The notes: a model not told the origin generated them from the sequence alone. Shown: positions 36,450 to 44,643, numbered from the stretch's first letter. The stretch: DNA of 64,000 nt from Mycolicibacterium porcinum (GCA_002086835.1 MVIG01000001.1:372001-436000), one strand, 5' to 3'. Numbers and translations: made by a program.

Positions 36450-37429
36450 CCGGCGGCCTCGATGATGTTGCAGCGCAGGGATTCTGAAATGAATGCGGCG
36501 GCCTGCTGCATGGCCGGGACGGCTTCCGGGCTGAGTCGGGGCAGCGCTTGGAACACGTGCACCTGATCAGGCCACACCTGCAGTTCGGTGTCGCCGCCCG
36601 CGTCGCGGATGTCCGCGTCGAGTGAGCGCGCATCGGCGAGCAGCATCTCGGCGCCGCCGGCCTGGATCAGGGTACGCGGTAGCCGGCGCCCGCCCGCGAT
36701 GCCCAGCTTCAGTCGGGGATGGTTGACATCTACTTTCCCGCAATACAACTCGACGAGGCGGGCGGCATCGGCGACCCGAATCGCCGGGTCAGGGCGCAGG
36801 GCCTCGCGGGTGCGGGCGAGCGCGAACGTCAGGTCGATCAGTGGGGAGAACAGCACCAGTCCGGCGGGATGGGCGACATCGGGTTGCAGCAGCAGGTCCA
36901 CGGCGAGGTGTCCACCGGCGGAGTCGCCGGCCATCACGATGCGGTCCGGGTGGAGCCCGCGTTCGGTGCACAGCCAATCCCAGCCGGCGCGGACATCGTT
37001 GGCGGCGGCGGGGAACCGGTGTTCGGGAGCCAGCCGGTAGTCGACGCAGAACACAGGGAGCCCGGTCAGCCGCGACAGCCACGCGGTGAGCCGCCGGTGC
37101 GTTCGTGGTGAGCACAGCGCGAAACCGCTGCCGTGCAGGTAGTAGATGGCGCGTTCACCTTCGGTCACTCCGGGACCGCGCACCCATTCGCCGACCACAC
37201 GTCTGCCGTCGGCCATTCGTACGTCGACGTGTTCGACCCGCGTGCCCGACAGGGACGGTCCGAAGGTGGACATGATCCGCGCGATCAGTCTGCGTGAGGT
37301 CCACAGCCCCCAGCCGGTATCCGGCGGCAGGGCGGCGGTGACATTTCGCAGGGTAAGGCTGCTGACTTTGGATGCGCTGCGGGATCGCAACGATCCATTA
37401 CGCGGCACGGCCGGGCTACGTCCGGGCAT
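36446..37429 (-). CDS. Alpha/beta hydrolase of the hormone-sensitive lipase family
   Basis: A 327-residue esterase/lipase and the first gene of the five-gene operon. The start at 37429 follows GAGGAGG at a 4-5 nt gap. The oxyanion motif reads LHGSGF, a variant of HGGGF/W. The nucleophile is in GDSAGG, with the acid/His end segment QVHVFQALP. It would open an ester or lactone made by the Baeyer-Villiger enzyme downstream. The 0.1-kb upstream DNA before the zinc-ribbon gene end holds the probable operon promoter. Substrate is unknown. Confidence 0.9.
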   Translation of the reverse strand: MPGRSPAVPRNGSLRSRSASKVSSLTLRNVTAALPPDTGWGLWTSRRLIARIMSTFGPSLSGTRVEHVDVRMADGRRVVGEWVRGPGVTEGERAIYYLHGSGFALCSPRTHRRLTAWLSRLTGLPVFCVDYRLAPEHRFPAAANDVRAGWDWLCTERGLHPDRIVMAGDSAGGHLAVDLLLQPDVAHPAGLVLFSPLIDLTFALARTREALRPDPAIRVADAARLVELYCGKVDVNHPRLKLGIAGGRRLPRTLIQAGGAEMLLADARSLDADIRDAGGDTELQVWPDQVHVFQALPRLSPEAVPAMQQAAAFISESLRCNIIEAAG

Positions 37430-37531
37430 GGGGCCTCCTCGTTGAAGCGTGGAAGGAGTACACCAGCAATTGATGACATTTGTCAATGTCACCAATCGAA
37501 AATGGAAGGGTCCGGTCGAGTCCGCCCCGGA

Positions 37532-39310
37532 TCAGCGAATCGGGTCTCCGCGCCAACGAAAACTGTTGACGTACTTGCCCATATCCAAGGCAAGGTCCAA
37601 GTTGGCGCCGGACGGAATTCCGGGACCGAAATCCGGGCCGTACGCGTGATACGGGCCGGATGCGACCGCGATCAGGGCCAGGTCGTCCTTCACCGCGGTC
37701 AGGATGACCACCCGCATCCTCATGTAGTCGCCGGTGGCGTTTTGTGGCCAGCTGTCGAGGACCATGCCGTACCCAGGTTGATAGCCGACCATGGCATTCG
37801 GGATCTCGTAGTCCAGATCGGTGTCGGGATAGGTGTCCTCGACCAGGGCGGTGGCGATTTCCTTCGGTGTTCGGCCGGCCGCGGGCTTGCCGACGAGCTG
37901 CATGGTGCCGCCGTCGCCGGCCTGGAAATCCGCCGTCACCCCGTCGTCGGCGGTGGTGACCGAGTAGGCCGCGCCGGTGGCCGGATAGGCGACAGAGAAC
38001 GCGCCGTCCGGGGCGGTGAACCGAGGGTTGGTCGTCACCGGCTCCGTGGTCGGAGGACTGCCGCAGTCCGGCGGGCAGATGTAGCGGGCGGGTGCGCTGC
38101 TGACCAATGCAGACACTCCGACGAGGACGGCTGCCACCAACGTGACCCCGCCGGCCCACACTGTCAACATTCGGCGATCGTCGTCTCGGTGTGGCGGTTG
38201 TGACAACGCCCGTAACGCCACTCCGCAGTCCGGGCAGAACGCCATATCGGGAACGGTGTGGCCGCACTGCGGGCACGGCTGCGATTGGCCGGTGCTCGCG
38301 GTGTCGTGTGACTCGTACAGCAAGGCGAGTTGCAGGCCGACTCTCAATGCCAGCAGCGCCAGCGCCATCACGACGAGATGCACTGCCAGGATCCATATCT
38401 GTGGCACAGGCGCGACATCGACCACGCCGAGGATCACAAAGAACACGGGGACCGTCGCGGTTGTCAGTCCCAACGCCGAGCGCATGTGTTTCGGGCGGCG
38501 GGACGCGTTGTCCGACGGCGGGGTTAACCACAAGGCGACGCCGACGAGGGCGCCGGCGGCTGCGGCGGTCAACGGCACCGCCACGCCCTGGATTCCGGCC
38601 TGGACCAACAGCCCGCTCAACGGGCGGTCATGGTCCACCAGCCCGTCATCGAACTGTGGAGCCATCCGGCTGAGCGTGGCTGCCGCGGCGAAAGTGAGTG
38701 CGCCGAGGGCACCGATGGCGAAGCCGTCCAAGGATTTTCGTGTTCGCGTGCCCAACAGGCGGACTACCGCTGCGGGGGTGAGCATCAGCAGCATGGCGCC
38801 GAGCGGGATTCCCAGGCCATCCCGCATGATCCGGAACTGCGGGAGGCCGACGCCCATCGGCATGTCGTACTCCCGGGCCACCGCGGTTCCGGTGGTCAGT
38901 GCCCAGGCGAGGCCCGCGCCGATCCCCAACGCGGCGGTCAGCAGTAGCGTGCGGGCTGGAACACCCTGAAACGCAACGGATTTACGTAGATAGACGATGA
39001 ACAACAGGGGAACGCCCAACGCGGCGAGCGCGTTCATGGCAGCGGGGAGTCGCAAGAGGGCACAAGCGACCACGGCGAGCACCAGCACACCGACCGCCAG
39101 CCGGAACGGAGCGCGTGACTGCTGCGGCAGCCGTGGCAACAGCGAGCTGACCACCGACGGTCGGAGCAGATGCTTGCGCCCGGCGCAGTAGGCCCGGATT
39201 CGCAACCACCCGGTCACACCGCCCGACGGGGATAGGTAGGTACCACACTCTCCGCAGAAGGTGCCCGCCGGAACATCGGTGCGGCACACCCGGCATTCGA
39301 CGGACGGCAC
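37532..39310 (-). CDS. Double zinc-ribbon multi-pass membrane protein fused to a secreted domain
   Basis: A 592-residue protein read from a GTG at 39310. Zinc ribbon 1 has C6, C9, C19 and C22. About eight membrane segments follow between residues 65 and 340. Zinc ribbon 2 has C346, C349, C359 and C362. One further membrane segment spans about 380-402, then a domain of some 180 residues facing outside. The outer domain begins with the motif CPPDCG and ends SFRWRGDP. The two-gene paralogue just upstream (40486-41694 plus 39770-40489) is the same protein split in two. The ribbons should lie in the cytoplasm and the last domain outside. I recognise no characterised family. No EExxK or HxxxD pair of PrsW proteases is visible. 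Confidence 0.75.
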   Translation of the reverse strand: MPSVECRVCRTDVPAGTFCGECGTYLSPSGGVTGWLRIRAYCAGRKHLLRPSVVSSLLPRLPQQSRAPFRLAVGVLVLAVVACALLRLPAAMNALAALGVPLLFIVYLRKSVAFQGVPARTLLLTAALGIGAGLAWALTTGTAVAREYDMPMGVGLPQFRIMRDGLGIPLGAMLLMLTPAAVVRLLGTRTRKSLDGFAIGALGALTFAAAATLSRMAPQFDDGLVDHDRPLSGLLVQAGIQGVAVPLTAAAAGALVGVALWLTPPSDNASRRPKHMRSALGLTTATVPVFFVILGVVDVAPVPQIWILAVHLVVMALALLALRVGLQLALLYESHDTASTGQSQPCPQCGHTVPDMAFCPDCGVALRALSQPPHRDDDRRMLTVWAGGVTLVAAVLVGVSALVSSAPARYICPPDCGSPPTTEPVTTNPRFTAPDGAFSVAYPATGAAYSVTTADDGVTADFQAGDGGTMQLVGKPAAGRTPKEIATALVEDTYPDTDLDYEIPNAMVGYQPGYGMVLDSWPQNATGDYMRMRVVILTAVKDDLALIAVASGPYHAYGPDFGPGIPSGANLDLALDMGKYVNSFRWRGDPIR

Positions 39311-39346
39311 GGCGTCGCCGGGGTCAGCGGGCGGTTCCTGGTGGCG

Positions 39347-39625
39347 CTATTGCCGGTGCGGGCTGCCGATCCCATGGCGCCCGGTGGGTGGCGCCGCCGG
39401 TTCTACGTGAGTGGGGGTGAATCTGTTGGCGCCACCGGGCGTGACCTGCTTCTCGGTTGGCGCGGCAGGCGGCGTTGTGGTCGTTGTCGTCGTGGTGGTC
39501 GGCGTAGGAGTCGTGGTCTCGGGTGCCTTCTCGCCAGTGCCGCAAGCGCTGAGCCCGACCATTCCGATGATCGCGGCAGAGGCTGCGGCAGCTGCGAGGC
39601 GCCGTGTTGTTGGGCGTGACCTCAT
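39347..39625 (-). CDS. Thr-rich lipoprotein, copy B
   Basis: A 92-residue protein with a signal peptide and a clear lipobox, GLSAC, at about residues 24-28. The mature part begins with an acidic patch, then a tract of about 15 Thr and Pro residues including a run of ten Thr, and a short hydrophilic end. It starts 6 nt after the shared leader element at 39631-39646. The fused zinc-ribbon gene begins 36 nt after its stop, so the two form one unit. It is a paralogue of the lipoprotein at 43354. Confidence 0.7.
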   Translation of the reverse strand: MRSRPTTRRLAAAAASAAIIGMVGLSACGTGEKAPETTTPTPTTTTTTTTTPPAAPTEKQVTPGGANRFTPTHVEPAAPPTGRHGIGSPHRQ

Positions 39626-39630
39626 GATTC

Positions 39631-39646
39631 GTCCTAACTGTCCCCC
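39631..39646 (-). promoter_or_regulatory. Shared leader element, copy B
   Basis: GTCCTAACTGTCCCCC on the plus strand, so the minus-strand mRNA reads GGGGGACAGTTAGGAC just before the lipoprotein B start. It matches copy A (43648-43663) at 15 of 16 positions and includes the AGGA ribosome site. Confidence 0.65.
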
Positions 39647-39769
39647 GGCGGGCGGTTCAGAAACGGCACCTGAATCGAATTGCTAGCAAACACTAACCCA
39701 GCGCAGTTCGACATGGGCGTCAATTGGGAGGAATTTCGGACAGAAGGCTCGATCGTCCTGAACGCCAGG

Positions 39770-40489
39770 TCAGCGGTTGGGATCTCCCCGCCACCGGAAG
39801 CTGTTCACGTACTTGCCCATGTCCAGAGCCAACTGCAGGTTGGCGCCTGAGGGTTTACTGGCGCCCGACCCAGGCCCGAATTCCCGATAAGGTCCGACCG
39901 CTGACGCGACGAGCGCGAGGTCGTCCTTCACCGCGACCAACACCAGAACCCGCATCCGCGTGTAGTTGCTCGTGGCGCCCTGGGGCCAGCAATCGGCTAC
40001 CAGGCCGAATCCCGGGTGGTAACCGACCATCGCGTTGGGGATGTCGTAGGCCGTCTTGGTATCCGGAAACGTCTTGTTGACCAGGGAATTGGCGATGTCC
40101 TCGGGGCTGCGTCCGCCGGCCGGCTCGCTGAACAACCGCAGCATGCCGCCATCGCCGGCCTGGAATTCCGCGGTGACACCGTTCGGGTTGGTGGCGACCT
40201 TGTACGCCGAGGAAGCCACCGGATAGGAAACCGAGAAACTCCCGTCAGGAGCGGTGAACACCGGATTGATCGCCACGGCCTGTCCGGTCGGCGGCCGCCC
40301 GCAGTCCGGTGGGCACATGTAGCGGGCCGGGGATTCGCTCGTCGCGTGGGAGATCCAGGCCAGCACGCCGGCCACCAGGGCGATTCCGGTGCCAAGGACG
40401 GTCAGCAGTTTGAGGGCCGAGGTCCCGCGGATGGCCCGGGTCCTGCCTGTCGAAATGGGTACCGCATATCCGGGGAAGAACGTGCTCAT
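39770..40489 (-). CDS. Single-pass protein with CPPDCG secreted domain (split partner)
   Basis: A 239-residue protein whose start overlaps the zinc-ribbon gene stop by ATGA (40486-40489). One membrane segment lies at about residues 27-50. The exposed domain starts RYMCPPDCG and ends SFRWRGDPNR, aligning over its full length with the last third of the fused protein at 37532. The two Cys of CPPDCG probably form a small loop. An aromatic and Gly-rich core (IPNAMVGYHPGFG, then VKDDLALVASAVGPY) is the best conserved. The function is unknown. It is probably a receptor or inhibitor-like domain working with the membrane partner. Confidence 0.75.
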   Translation of the reverse strand: MSTFFPGYAVPISTGRTRAIRGTSALKLLTVLGTGIALVAGVLAWISHATSESPARYMCPPDCGRPPTGQAVAINPVFTAPDGSFSVSYPVASSAYKVATNPNGVTAEFQAGDGGMLRLFSEPAGGRSPEDIANSLVNKTFPDTKTAYDIPNAMVGYHPGFGLVADCWPQGATSNYTRMRVLVLVAVKDDLALVASAVGPYREFGPGSGASKPSGANLQLALDMGKYVNSFRWRGDPNR

Positions 40490-41694
40490 CCGGCATCCGA
40501 TCCCGGGTCACGGACCGGCCGGTGCTCGCGACGTTCTTCCCTCGACGTGCGTGACGACGCGTGGGTGGCCGCGCCGCAGTGAGGACAGAACGACATGTCG
40601 GGAACGATGTGACCGCAGCGCGGGCAGAAGATGGGTTGGTCGGACGCGATCTCATCCTGCGCTTCGTGCAGCAGCGCCAGATGCAGACCGATGCGTAGCG
40701 CCAGGATCGCGAGCAACGCGACAGCGATGTGCACGGTCAATTGGAACCACTGGGGGATCCGGGCCACGTCGACGAGACCCAGTGCCGTGTAGATGATCAG
40801 CACGGCGAACGCGCAGGAGAACATCACGAGCCGGACGTAACCGACGTGTTTGTCGGCCTTGGTGGCGGGGCGGGTGAACCACAACGCCGCCCCGATCAGG
40901 CCTCCGATGGACGCTGCGGTCAAAGGTACTGCGATACCGCGGATCCCGGCCTCGACGAGTAGCCCGGACAGCGGGCGGTTGTGCGCCACCATCCCGGTGG
41001 TCAACTGCGGCGCCAGCCGGGTCAGGGTGGCCGCCGCGGTGAATGCCGTCGCACCGAGGGCGCCGATCATGAAGCCGTCCAATGATTCCCGGCTCGCCGG
41101 TCGGGTCAGCCGGACCACGACGGCGGGCACCAGCATGAGGACCGCGCCGCCGAGCGGAATCCCCAGGCCGTTGCGCACGATCCGGGAGCCGGTCACTCCC
41201 ATGCCGAGTGGTACGCCGTAGGACTTGGCCATGATGTGGCCGGTGAGCAGTACCCATCCCACACCCAGTGCGATCCCGAGGAGAACGGTCAGCGCCAGGT
41301 TGACACGGTGCAGATCGTGGAAGGCGTCGGACTCGTAGAGATAGATCACGAACAGTAACGGGAGACCGAGTGCCGCGACGGCGATCAGGGCCGCGGGCAG
41401 CCTCAGCAGCGCACAGGCCACCAATCCGGCCACCAAGACCAGCATCGCGACGCGGAACGGGGTACGGGATTGGTGCGACAGGTGGGGGAACAGCGAGCTG
41501 GCGATCGACGGGCGCAGCAGGTGTTCGTCGGGGGCGACGCAGGATGCGCTGAGGCGCAGCCATTCCGGCCCGTCGCCCCGCTCCTTGTCGATCGGTACCC
41601 CGCACAGGCCGCAATACTTGCCGTCGGGCACGTCGACCTTGCAGACGCGGCACTCGGTGGTCGGAACGTCGGTGTCGTCAGGCGTGTCGGTCAT
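40486..41694 (-). CDS. Double zinc-ribbon multi-pass membrane protein (split partner)
   Basis: A 402-residue protein. Zinc ribbon 1 has C15, C18, C28 and C31. About eight membrane segments follow between residues 79 and 345. Zinc ribbon 2 has C357, C360, C370 and C373, and the protein ends with an Arg-rich tail. The ATG at 41694 overlaps the protease stop by ATGA, and its own stop overlaps the start of the secreted-domain gene. It is a full-length paralogue of the first two thirds of the fused protein at 37532 (for example both read SSLFPHLSHQSR/SSLLPRLPQQSR before the first helix). Function unknown. Confidence 0.75.
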   Translation of the reverse strand: MTDTPDDTDVPTTECRVCKVDVPDGKYCGLCGVPIDKERGDGPEWLRLSASCVAPDEHLLRPSIASSLFPHLSHQSRTPFRVAMLVLVAGLVACALLRLPAALIAVAALGLPLLFVIYLYESDAFHDLHRVNLALTVLLGIALGVGWVLLTGHIMAKSYGVPLGMGVTGSRIVRNGLGIPLGGAVLMLVPAVVVRLTRPASRESLDGFMIGALGATAFTAAATLTRLAPQLTTGMVAHNRPLSGLLVEAGIRGIAVPLTAASIGGLIGAALWFTRPATKADKHVGYVRLVMFSCAFAVLIIYTALGLVDVARIPQWFQLTVHIAVALLAILALRIGLHLALLHEAQDEIASDQPIFCPRCGHIVPDMSFCPHCGAATHASSRTSREERREHRPVRDPGSDAG

Positions 41695-43322
41695 CGGTGC
41701 GCCTTCTGCAGGAAGAGAAGATTTTTGACGAGGTTCTCCACGTCGGGTGTCCCCAGCCCGGTCACCATGTCGTAGCCGGGTGCCGCGGAGGCCACCGCGT
41801 TGCCGCCGAGAGTGACGTCACGGAAGGCGGGCAGCGGTGCTCCCTTGGCGACGCGGTACAGCAGTGGATTGAGGTCGCCGAGCGCGCGGCCGCCGTTGGC
41901 GACCAGGTACTGATTCATCACCGCGGCCATCGCGGCCCACAGCGGTGCGGACTGTGAAGTGCCGCCGCCGACCAGAACCTGGCCGTTCAGAACAATTTTC
42001 ACTCCGGTGAACGGATCGGCGACAGCGGAGATGTCCGGGGTCAGCCGCTTCTGGTCGCCGCCGGCCTCACTGCTGCCGGGGGCGGACAGGCCGCGCTGCC
42101 AGTCCGGGCGGTCGAACAACGACGACACCCCGCCGCCGGTGCCCTGCGACAGCGGGACGTCGAACCAGGCCTGCTCGGCCAGCCAGCCGCCGTCGGCATC
42201 GGTGGACAGCGTCGTGCCGCCGACATCGGTCATCTCCGGCACCGAGGCCACCGAGTCCAGACCGATGTCATCCTTGCCGGGCGCCGACGACCAGTCTTGT
42301 CCGCCTTTGCATTCCAGGCCGGCCAGGTCACCGCTGGCGTTGAACGCCGTGGTGCCGTGGGTGTGCGCGGCGGCCAGTGCCGAGCGGACGGGAGCGAGAT
42401 CGGCCGCGGTGATCAACTTGTCGCAGCCCCAGCCGATGGAGAAACTCCACACCGCACCGGGAAACTGCTGGTCCGCGGACTCGAGCATCTTCCCGATCTT
42501 CTCGTAGGCGCCGTCCCCCTGAACGGTCGGCCGGGCATTGACCACGACCTTCCGCGCATCCGGGGCGATGGCGTGGGCGACCTGCAGATCCATGGTGGTC
42601 TCACCGCGTGGTGCACTCGGTTGGCCGCCGACCACTGTGGGGGTGAACCTGGGCAGGCCGAAGGTGGTGGAGAACGTGTCCAGATCGGTCTGGTCGAAGC
42701 CGTCGAACGCGAAGAACACGATGGTGGTGCCCTTGCCGGTGAACCCCTGCGCGGACAGGCCCGCGAGGTTGTAGGTGTTGAGCACCCCTTGTGGTGTCAG
42801 GCCCTGGTCAGGAACATCGGTCGGCAGGTTCCGCAGGTCCGGCAGCGACATCCGGTACGGCGTGTAGCCGAGGATGCGACCGACCTCGGTGACCTCCCCG
42901 GCCAGCGGGTCTGGGATCGACGGCTGCTGCGGTGAGGCGTAGAACTCCTGACCGCGCCGGCCTCGGTAGTCGTGGATGTCGACCCCGAAAGCGGTTGCCA
43001 TGTCGGCGGATCGGCCTTCGGTGATCGCCCAGGCATCGCCGGGCCGCCACCGGACCGACAGGGCATGCTGCTCGGCCCACCCGAACAGCGCGGTCGGTCG
43101 GGCGGCATGGTGCAGCGTCATGGTGAGCTGCGCCGAACCGTTGTCAGCCGGGCCGAGATCGGTTGAGGCGGAAAGCAGTTGGGCATACGGGCCACTTATC
43201 TGAGCGGGCCCGTACGCCCAACCGCCCGTGGTGGAAGTGGTCCGCAGATCGGAGACCAGCAGGGCGCTGAACAGGACCAGCGCCAGTACTACCCGCCCGG
43301 GGGCGATGTTCATCCCGGCCAT
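41691..43322 (-). CDS. Sedolisin-type (S53) serine-carboxyl protease
   Basis: A 543-residue exported protease. A signal anchor lies at residues 8-24. The pro-domain follows at about 30-175, and the catalytic domain starts near 178. The S53 residues are present: E241 and D245 (GETTMD), the oxyanion Asp D332 (NASGD), and the nucleophile S456 (GGGTSQSAP). The C-terminal calcium site is seen in RDVTLGGN and GYDMVTGLG. Such enzymes are acid-active after removal of the pro-domain. It lies between lipoprotein A (31 nt upstream) and the zinc-ribbon gene, to which it is coupled by ATGA. Likely to cut a partner outside the membrane. Confidence 0.9.
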   Translation of the reverse strand: MAGMNIAPGRVVLALVLFSALLVSDLRTTSTTGGWAYGPAQISGPYAQLLSASTDLGPADNGSAQLTMTLHHAARPTALFGWAEQHALSVRWRPGDAWAITEGRSADMATAFGVDIHDYRGRRGQEFYASPQQPSIPDPLAGEVTEVGRILGYTPYRMSLPDLRNLPTDVPDQGLTPQGVLNTYNLAGLSAQGFTGKGTTIVFFAFDGFDQTDLDTFSTTFGLPRFTPTVVGGQPSAPRGETTMDLQVAHAIAPDARKVVVNARPTVQGDGAYEKIGKMLESADQQFPGAVWSFSIGWGCDKLITAADLAPVRSALAAAHTHGTTAFNASGDLAGLECKGGQDWSSAPGKDDIGLDSVASVPEMTDVGGTTLSTDADGGWLAEQAWFDVPLSQGTGGGVSSLFDRPDWQRGLSAPGSSEAGGDQKRLTPDISAVADPFTGVKIVLNGQVLVGGGTSQSAPLWAAMAAVMNQYLVANGGRALGDLNPLLYRVAKGAPLPAFRDVTLGGNAVASAAPGYDMVTGLGTPDVENLVKNLLFLQKAHR

Positions 43323-43353
43323 CGGCGAACGACCGACCCTCTGCGCTCCGCGT

Positions 43354-43641
43354 CTAGTTGTCGCCGGGGATGGCGGTCGGTGCCGGCGGTGCCTTCACTC
43401 CGGGGGTGAACAGGTTGCCGCCGGTGGGGTTGATCGACTTCTCGGTCGGCTCGACCGATGGCGGCGGGGCGGGGGTGGCCGGTGCGGTGGTGGTCGTCGT
43501 GGTCGTGGTGGTGGTCGGCGGGGTGGTCTCGGGGCCCTTCTTCTCCTCGGTACCGCACGCCGCGGTGAACGAGATCATCCCGATGACTGCCGCACCGCCG
43601 GCGATGACGGTGAGCCGACGAGTCAACTGCCCAGACTTCAT
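43354..43641 (-). CDS. Thr-rich lipoprotein, copy A
   Basis: A 95-residue protein with a basic head, a hydrophobic stretch (VIAGGAAVIGMISF) and a weak lipobox TAAC. An acidic patch precedes a run of ten Thr, then a Pro-rich segment and the block PTGGNLFTPGVKAPPAP, which echoes PGGANRFTPTHVEPAAP in copy B. It is the first gene of the lipoprotein-protease-zinc ribbon-secreted domain unit. The leader is nearly the same as in copy B, and it is divergent from imuA' across 292 nt. Confidence 0.7.
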   Translation of the reverse strand: MKSGQLTRRLTVIAGGAAVIGMISFTAACGTEEKKGPETTPPTTTTTTTTTTAPATPAPPPSVEPTEKSINPTGGNLFTPGVKAPPAPTAIPGDN

Positions 43642-43647
43642 GATGGT

Positions 43648-43663
43648 GTCCTCACTGTCCCCC
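43648..43663 (-). promoter_or_regulatory. Shared leader element, copy A
   Basis: GTCCTCACTGTCCCCC on the plus strand, 7 nt before the lipoprotein A start; the mRNA reads GGGGGACAGTGAGGAC. It differs from copy B at one position, evidence of a duplicated or selected leader. Confidence 0.65.
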
Positions 43664-43802
43664 GTGCTTTAACAGAACCTGGCCTTCGGTGAATCGCTGC
43701 GGATTCCCGCTACTTGCAACGCAAATGGCGGCCAGCCCCATCCCGAAGCGGGTTCTGGTGGGCGAACTCTAACCCAGAGTCCGCACCGCCGCAGAACTGC
43801 TC

Positions 43803-43831
43803 TGGCCGGCCCTGCCTTGCCGGGCCGGCCA
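43803..43831. other. 10-bp perfect inverted repeat in the imuA'/lipoprotein gap
   Basis: Arms TGGCCGGCCC (43803-43812) and GGGCCGGCCA (43822-43831) flank TGCCTTGCC. It lies between divergent genes, so it is not a normal terminator site unless transcripts overlap there. Possible regulator site or mRNA leader hairpin. Confidence 0.5.
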
Positions 43832-43881
43832 CCGCTGGCCGCGGCTTGACGCTGTCGGAGGGCGGGTGTTTACTCGAGCGA

Positions 43882-43897
43882 TCGAACATATATTCGA
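43882..43897 (+). promoter_or_regulatory. LexA (SOS) box upstream of imuA'
   Basis: TCGAAC-ATAT-ATTCGA matches the mycobacterial SOS box TCGAAC-N4-GTTCGA except for one base. It is 36 nt before the imuA' GTG, and TATATT inside it (43889-43894) could be the -10. Confidence 0.88.
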
Positions 43898-43933
43898 ACA
43901 TGCTGGGAAACTGATGGTGCGGGAGGTGTTGTT

Positions 43934-44641
43934 GTGACTGCTGCGGCGGAGCTCGATTTACGCCTTCTTACCCGCTCTGAACAGGTGGAACACCTCCGGC
44001 GCAAGATTGCTTCGGTGTCGGGGAAGGTGGGTCAGGCGCATCGTGGCGTTCCTCGGTCCCCGGCGGTAATCCCCGCCCGGGAGTCTTTGCTGGAGCTGCC
44101 GGAAACCCTGGTTGAGGTGTTGCCCGAGGGCCTGCCGACGACGCTGCCACGTGGGTCCGTCGCGGTGGCCGCAGGGGCCCGGTCGCTGTCGCTGGGGATG
44201 GTGGCGGCGGTGACGGCTGCGGGCGGTCATGCGGCGATCATCGGTCAACCCGACGTCGGCTTGCTGGCCGCGGTGGAGATGGGTGCCGATCTGAGCCGGC
44301 TAGCGGTCATCCCGGATCCGGGGGCAGATCCCGTAGAGGTGGCCGCGGTGCTGATGGACGGAATGGATCTGGTGGTGCTCGGGTTGGGCGGGCGTTCGGT
44401 GCCGCCGAGCCGGGCCCGGGTGATGGTGGCGCGAGCCAGGCAGAAAGGCTGCACCCTGCTGGTGACCGACGGTGATTGGCAGGGAGCATCGGCCCGGCTG
44501 GAGGCCCGGGTATCCGGTTATGAGGTGGCCGGTGCCGGTGAGGATGTTCCGGTGCCCGGGCGTGGCCGGATCAGCCGGGTCCGGCTGGCGATGCGGGCCC
44601 GTGGGCGGGGCATCGGATCGGCTTGTGCGGTAGGCGGGTAG
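43934..44641 (+). CDS. imuA': DNA damage-induced mutasome accessory protein ImuA'
   Basis: A 235-residue RecA-like protein from a GTG at 43934, with GGGAGG about 8 nt upstream. The family segments [28 protein letters not shown] and [26 protein letters not shown] are present, in the place of the Walker motifs of RecA. The gene is under a LexA box and is followed by imuB after 2 nt. ImuA', ImuB and DnaE2 form the mycobacterial mutasome for error-prone translesion synthesis after UV or mitomycin damage. Confidence 0.93.
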   Translation: MTAAAELDLRLLTRSEQVEHLRRKIASVSGKVGQAHRGVPRSPAVIPARESLLELPETLVEVLPEGLPTTLPRGSVAVAAGARSLSLGMVAAVTAAGGHAAIIGQPDVGLLAAVEMGADLSRLAVIPDPGADPVEVAAVLMDGMDLVVLGLGGRSVPPSRARVMVARARQKGCTLLVTDGDWQGASARLEARVSGYEVAGAGEDVPVPGRGRISRVRLAMRARGRGIGSACAVGG

Positions 44642-44643
44642 CC

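Noticed and set aside
39341-39686. Val-rich plus-strand frames opposite lipoprotein B
   Set aside because: The Val run is the complement of the Thr codons of the lipoprotein, which has a lipobox and a leader.
40486-40489. Frameshift (pseudogene) explanation for the split zinc-ribbon pair
   Set aside because: The ATGA overlap, a separate start and a full membrane segment in the second gene favour two real genes, though read-level proof is lacking.
40486-41694. PrsW-type intramembrane protease for the zinc-ribbon protein
   Set aside because: The multi-pass layout is similar, but the EExxK and HxxxD catalytic motifs are not visible.
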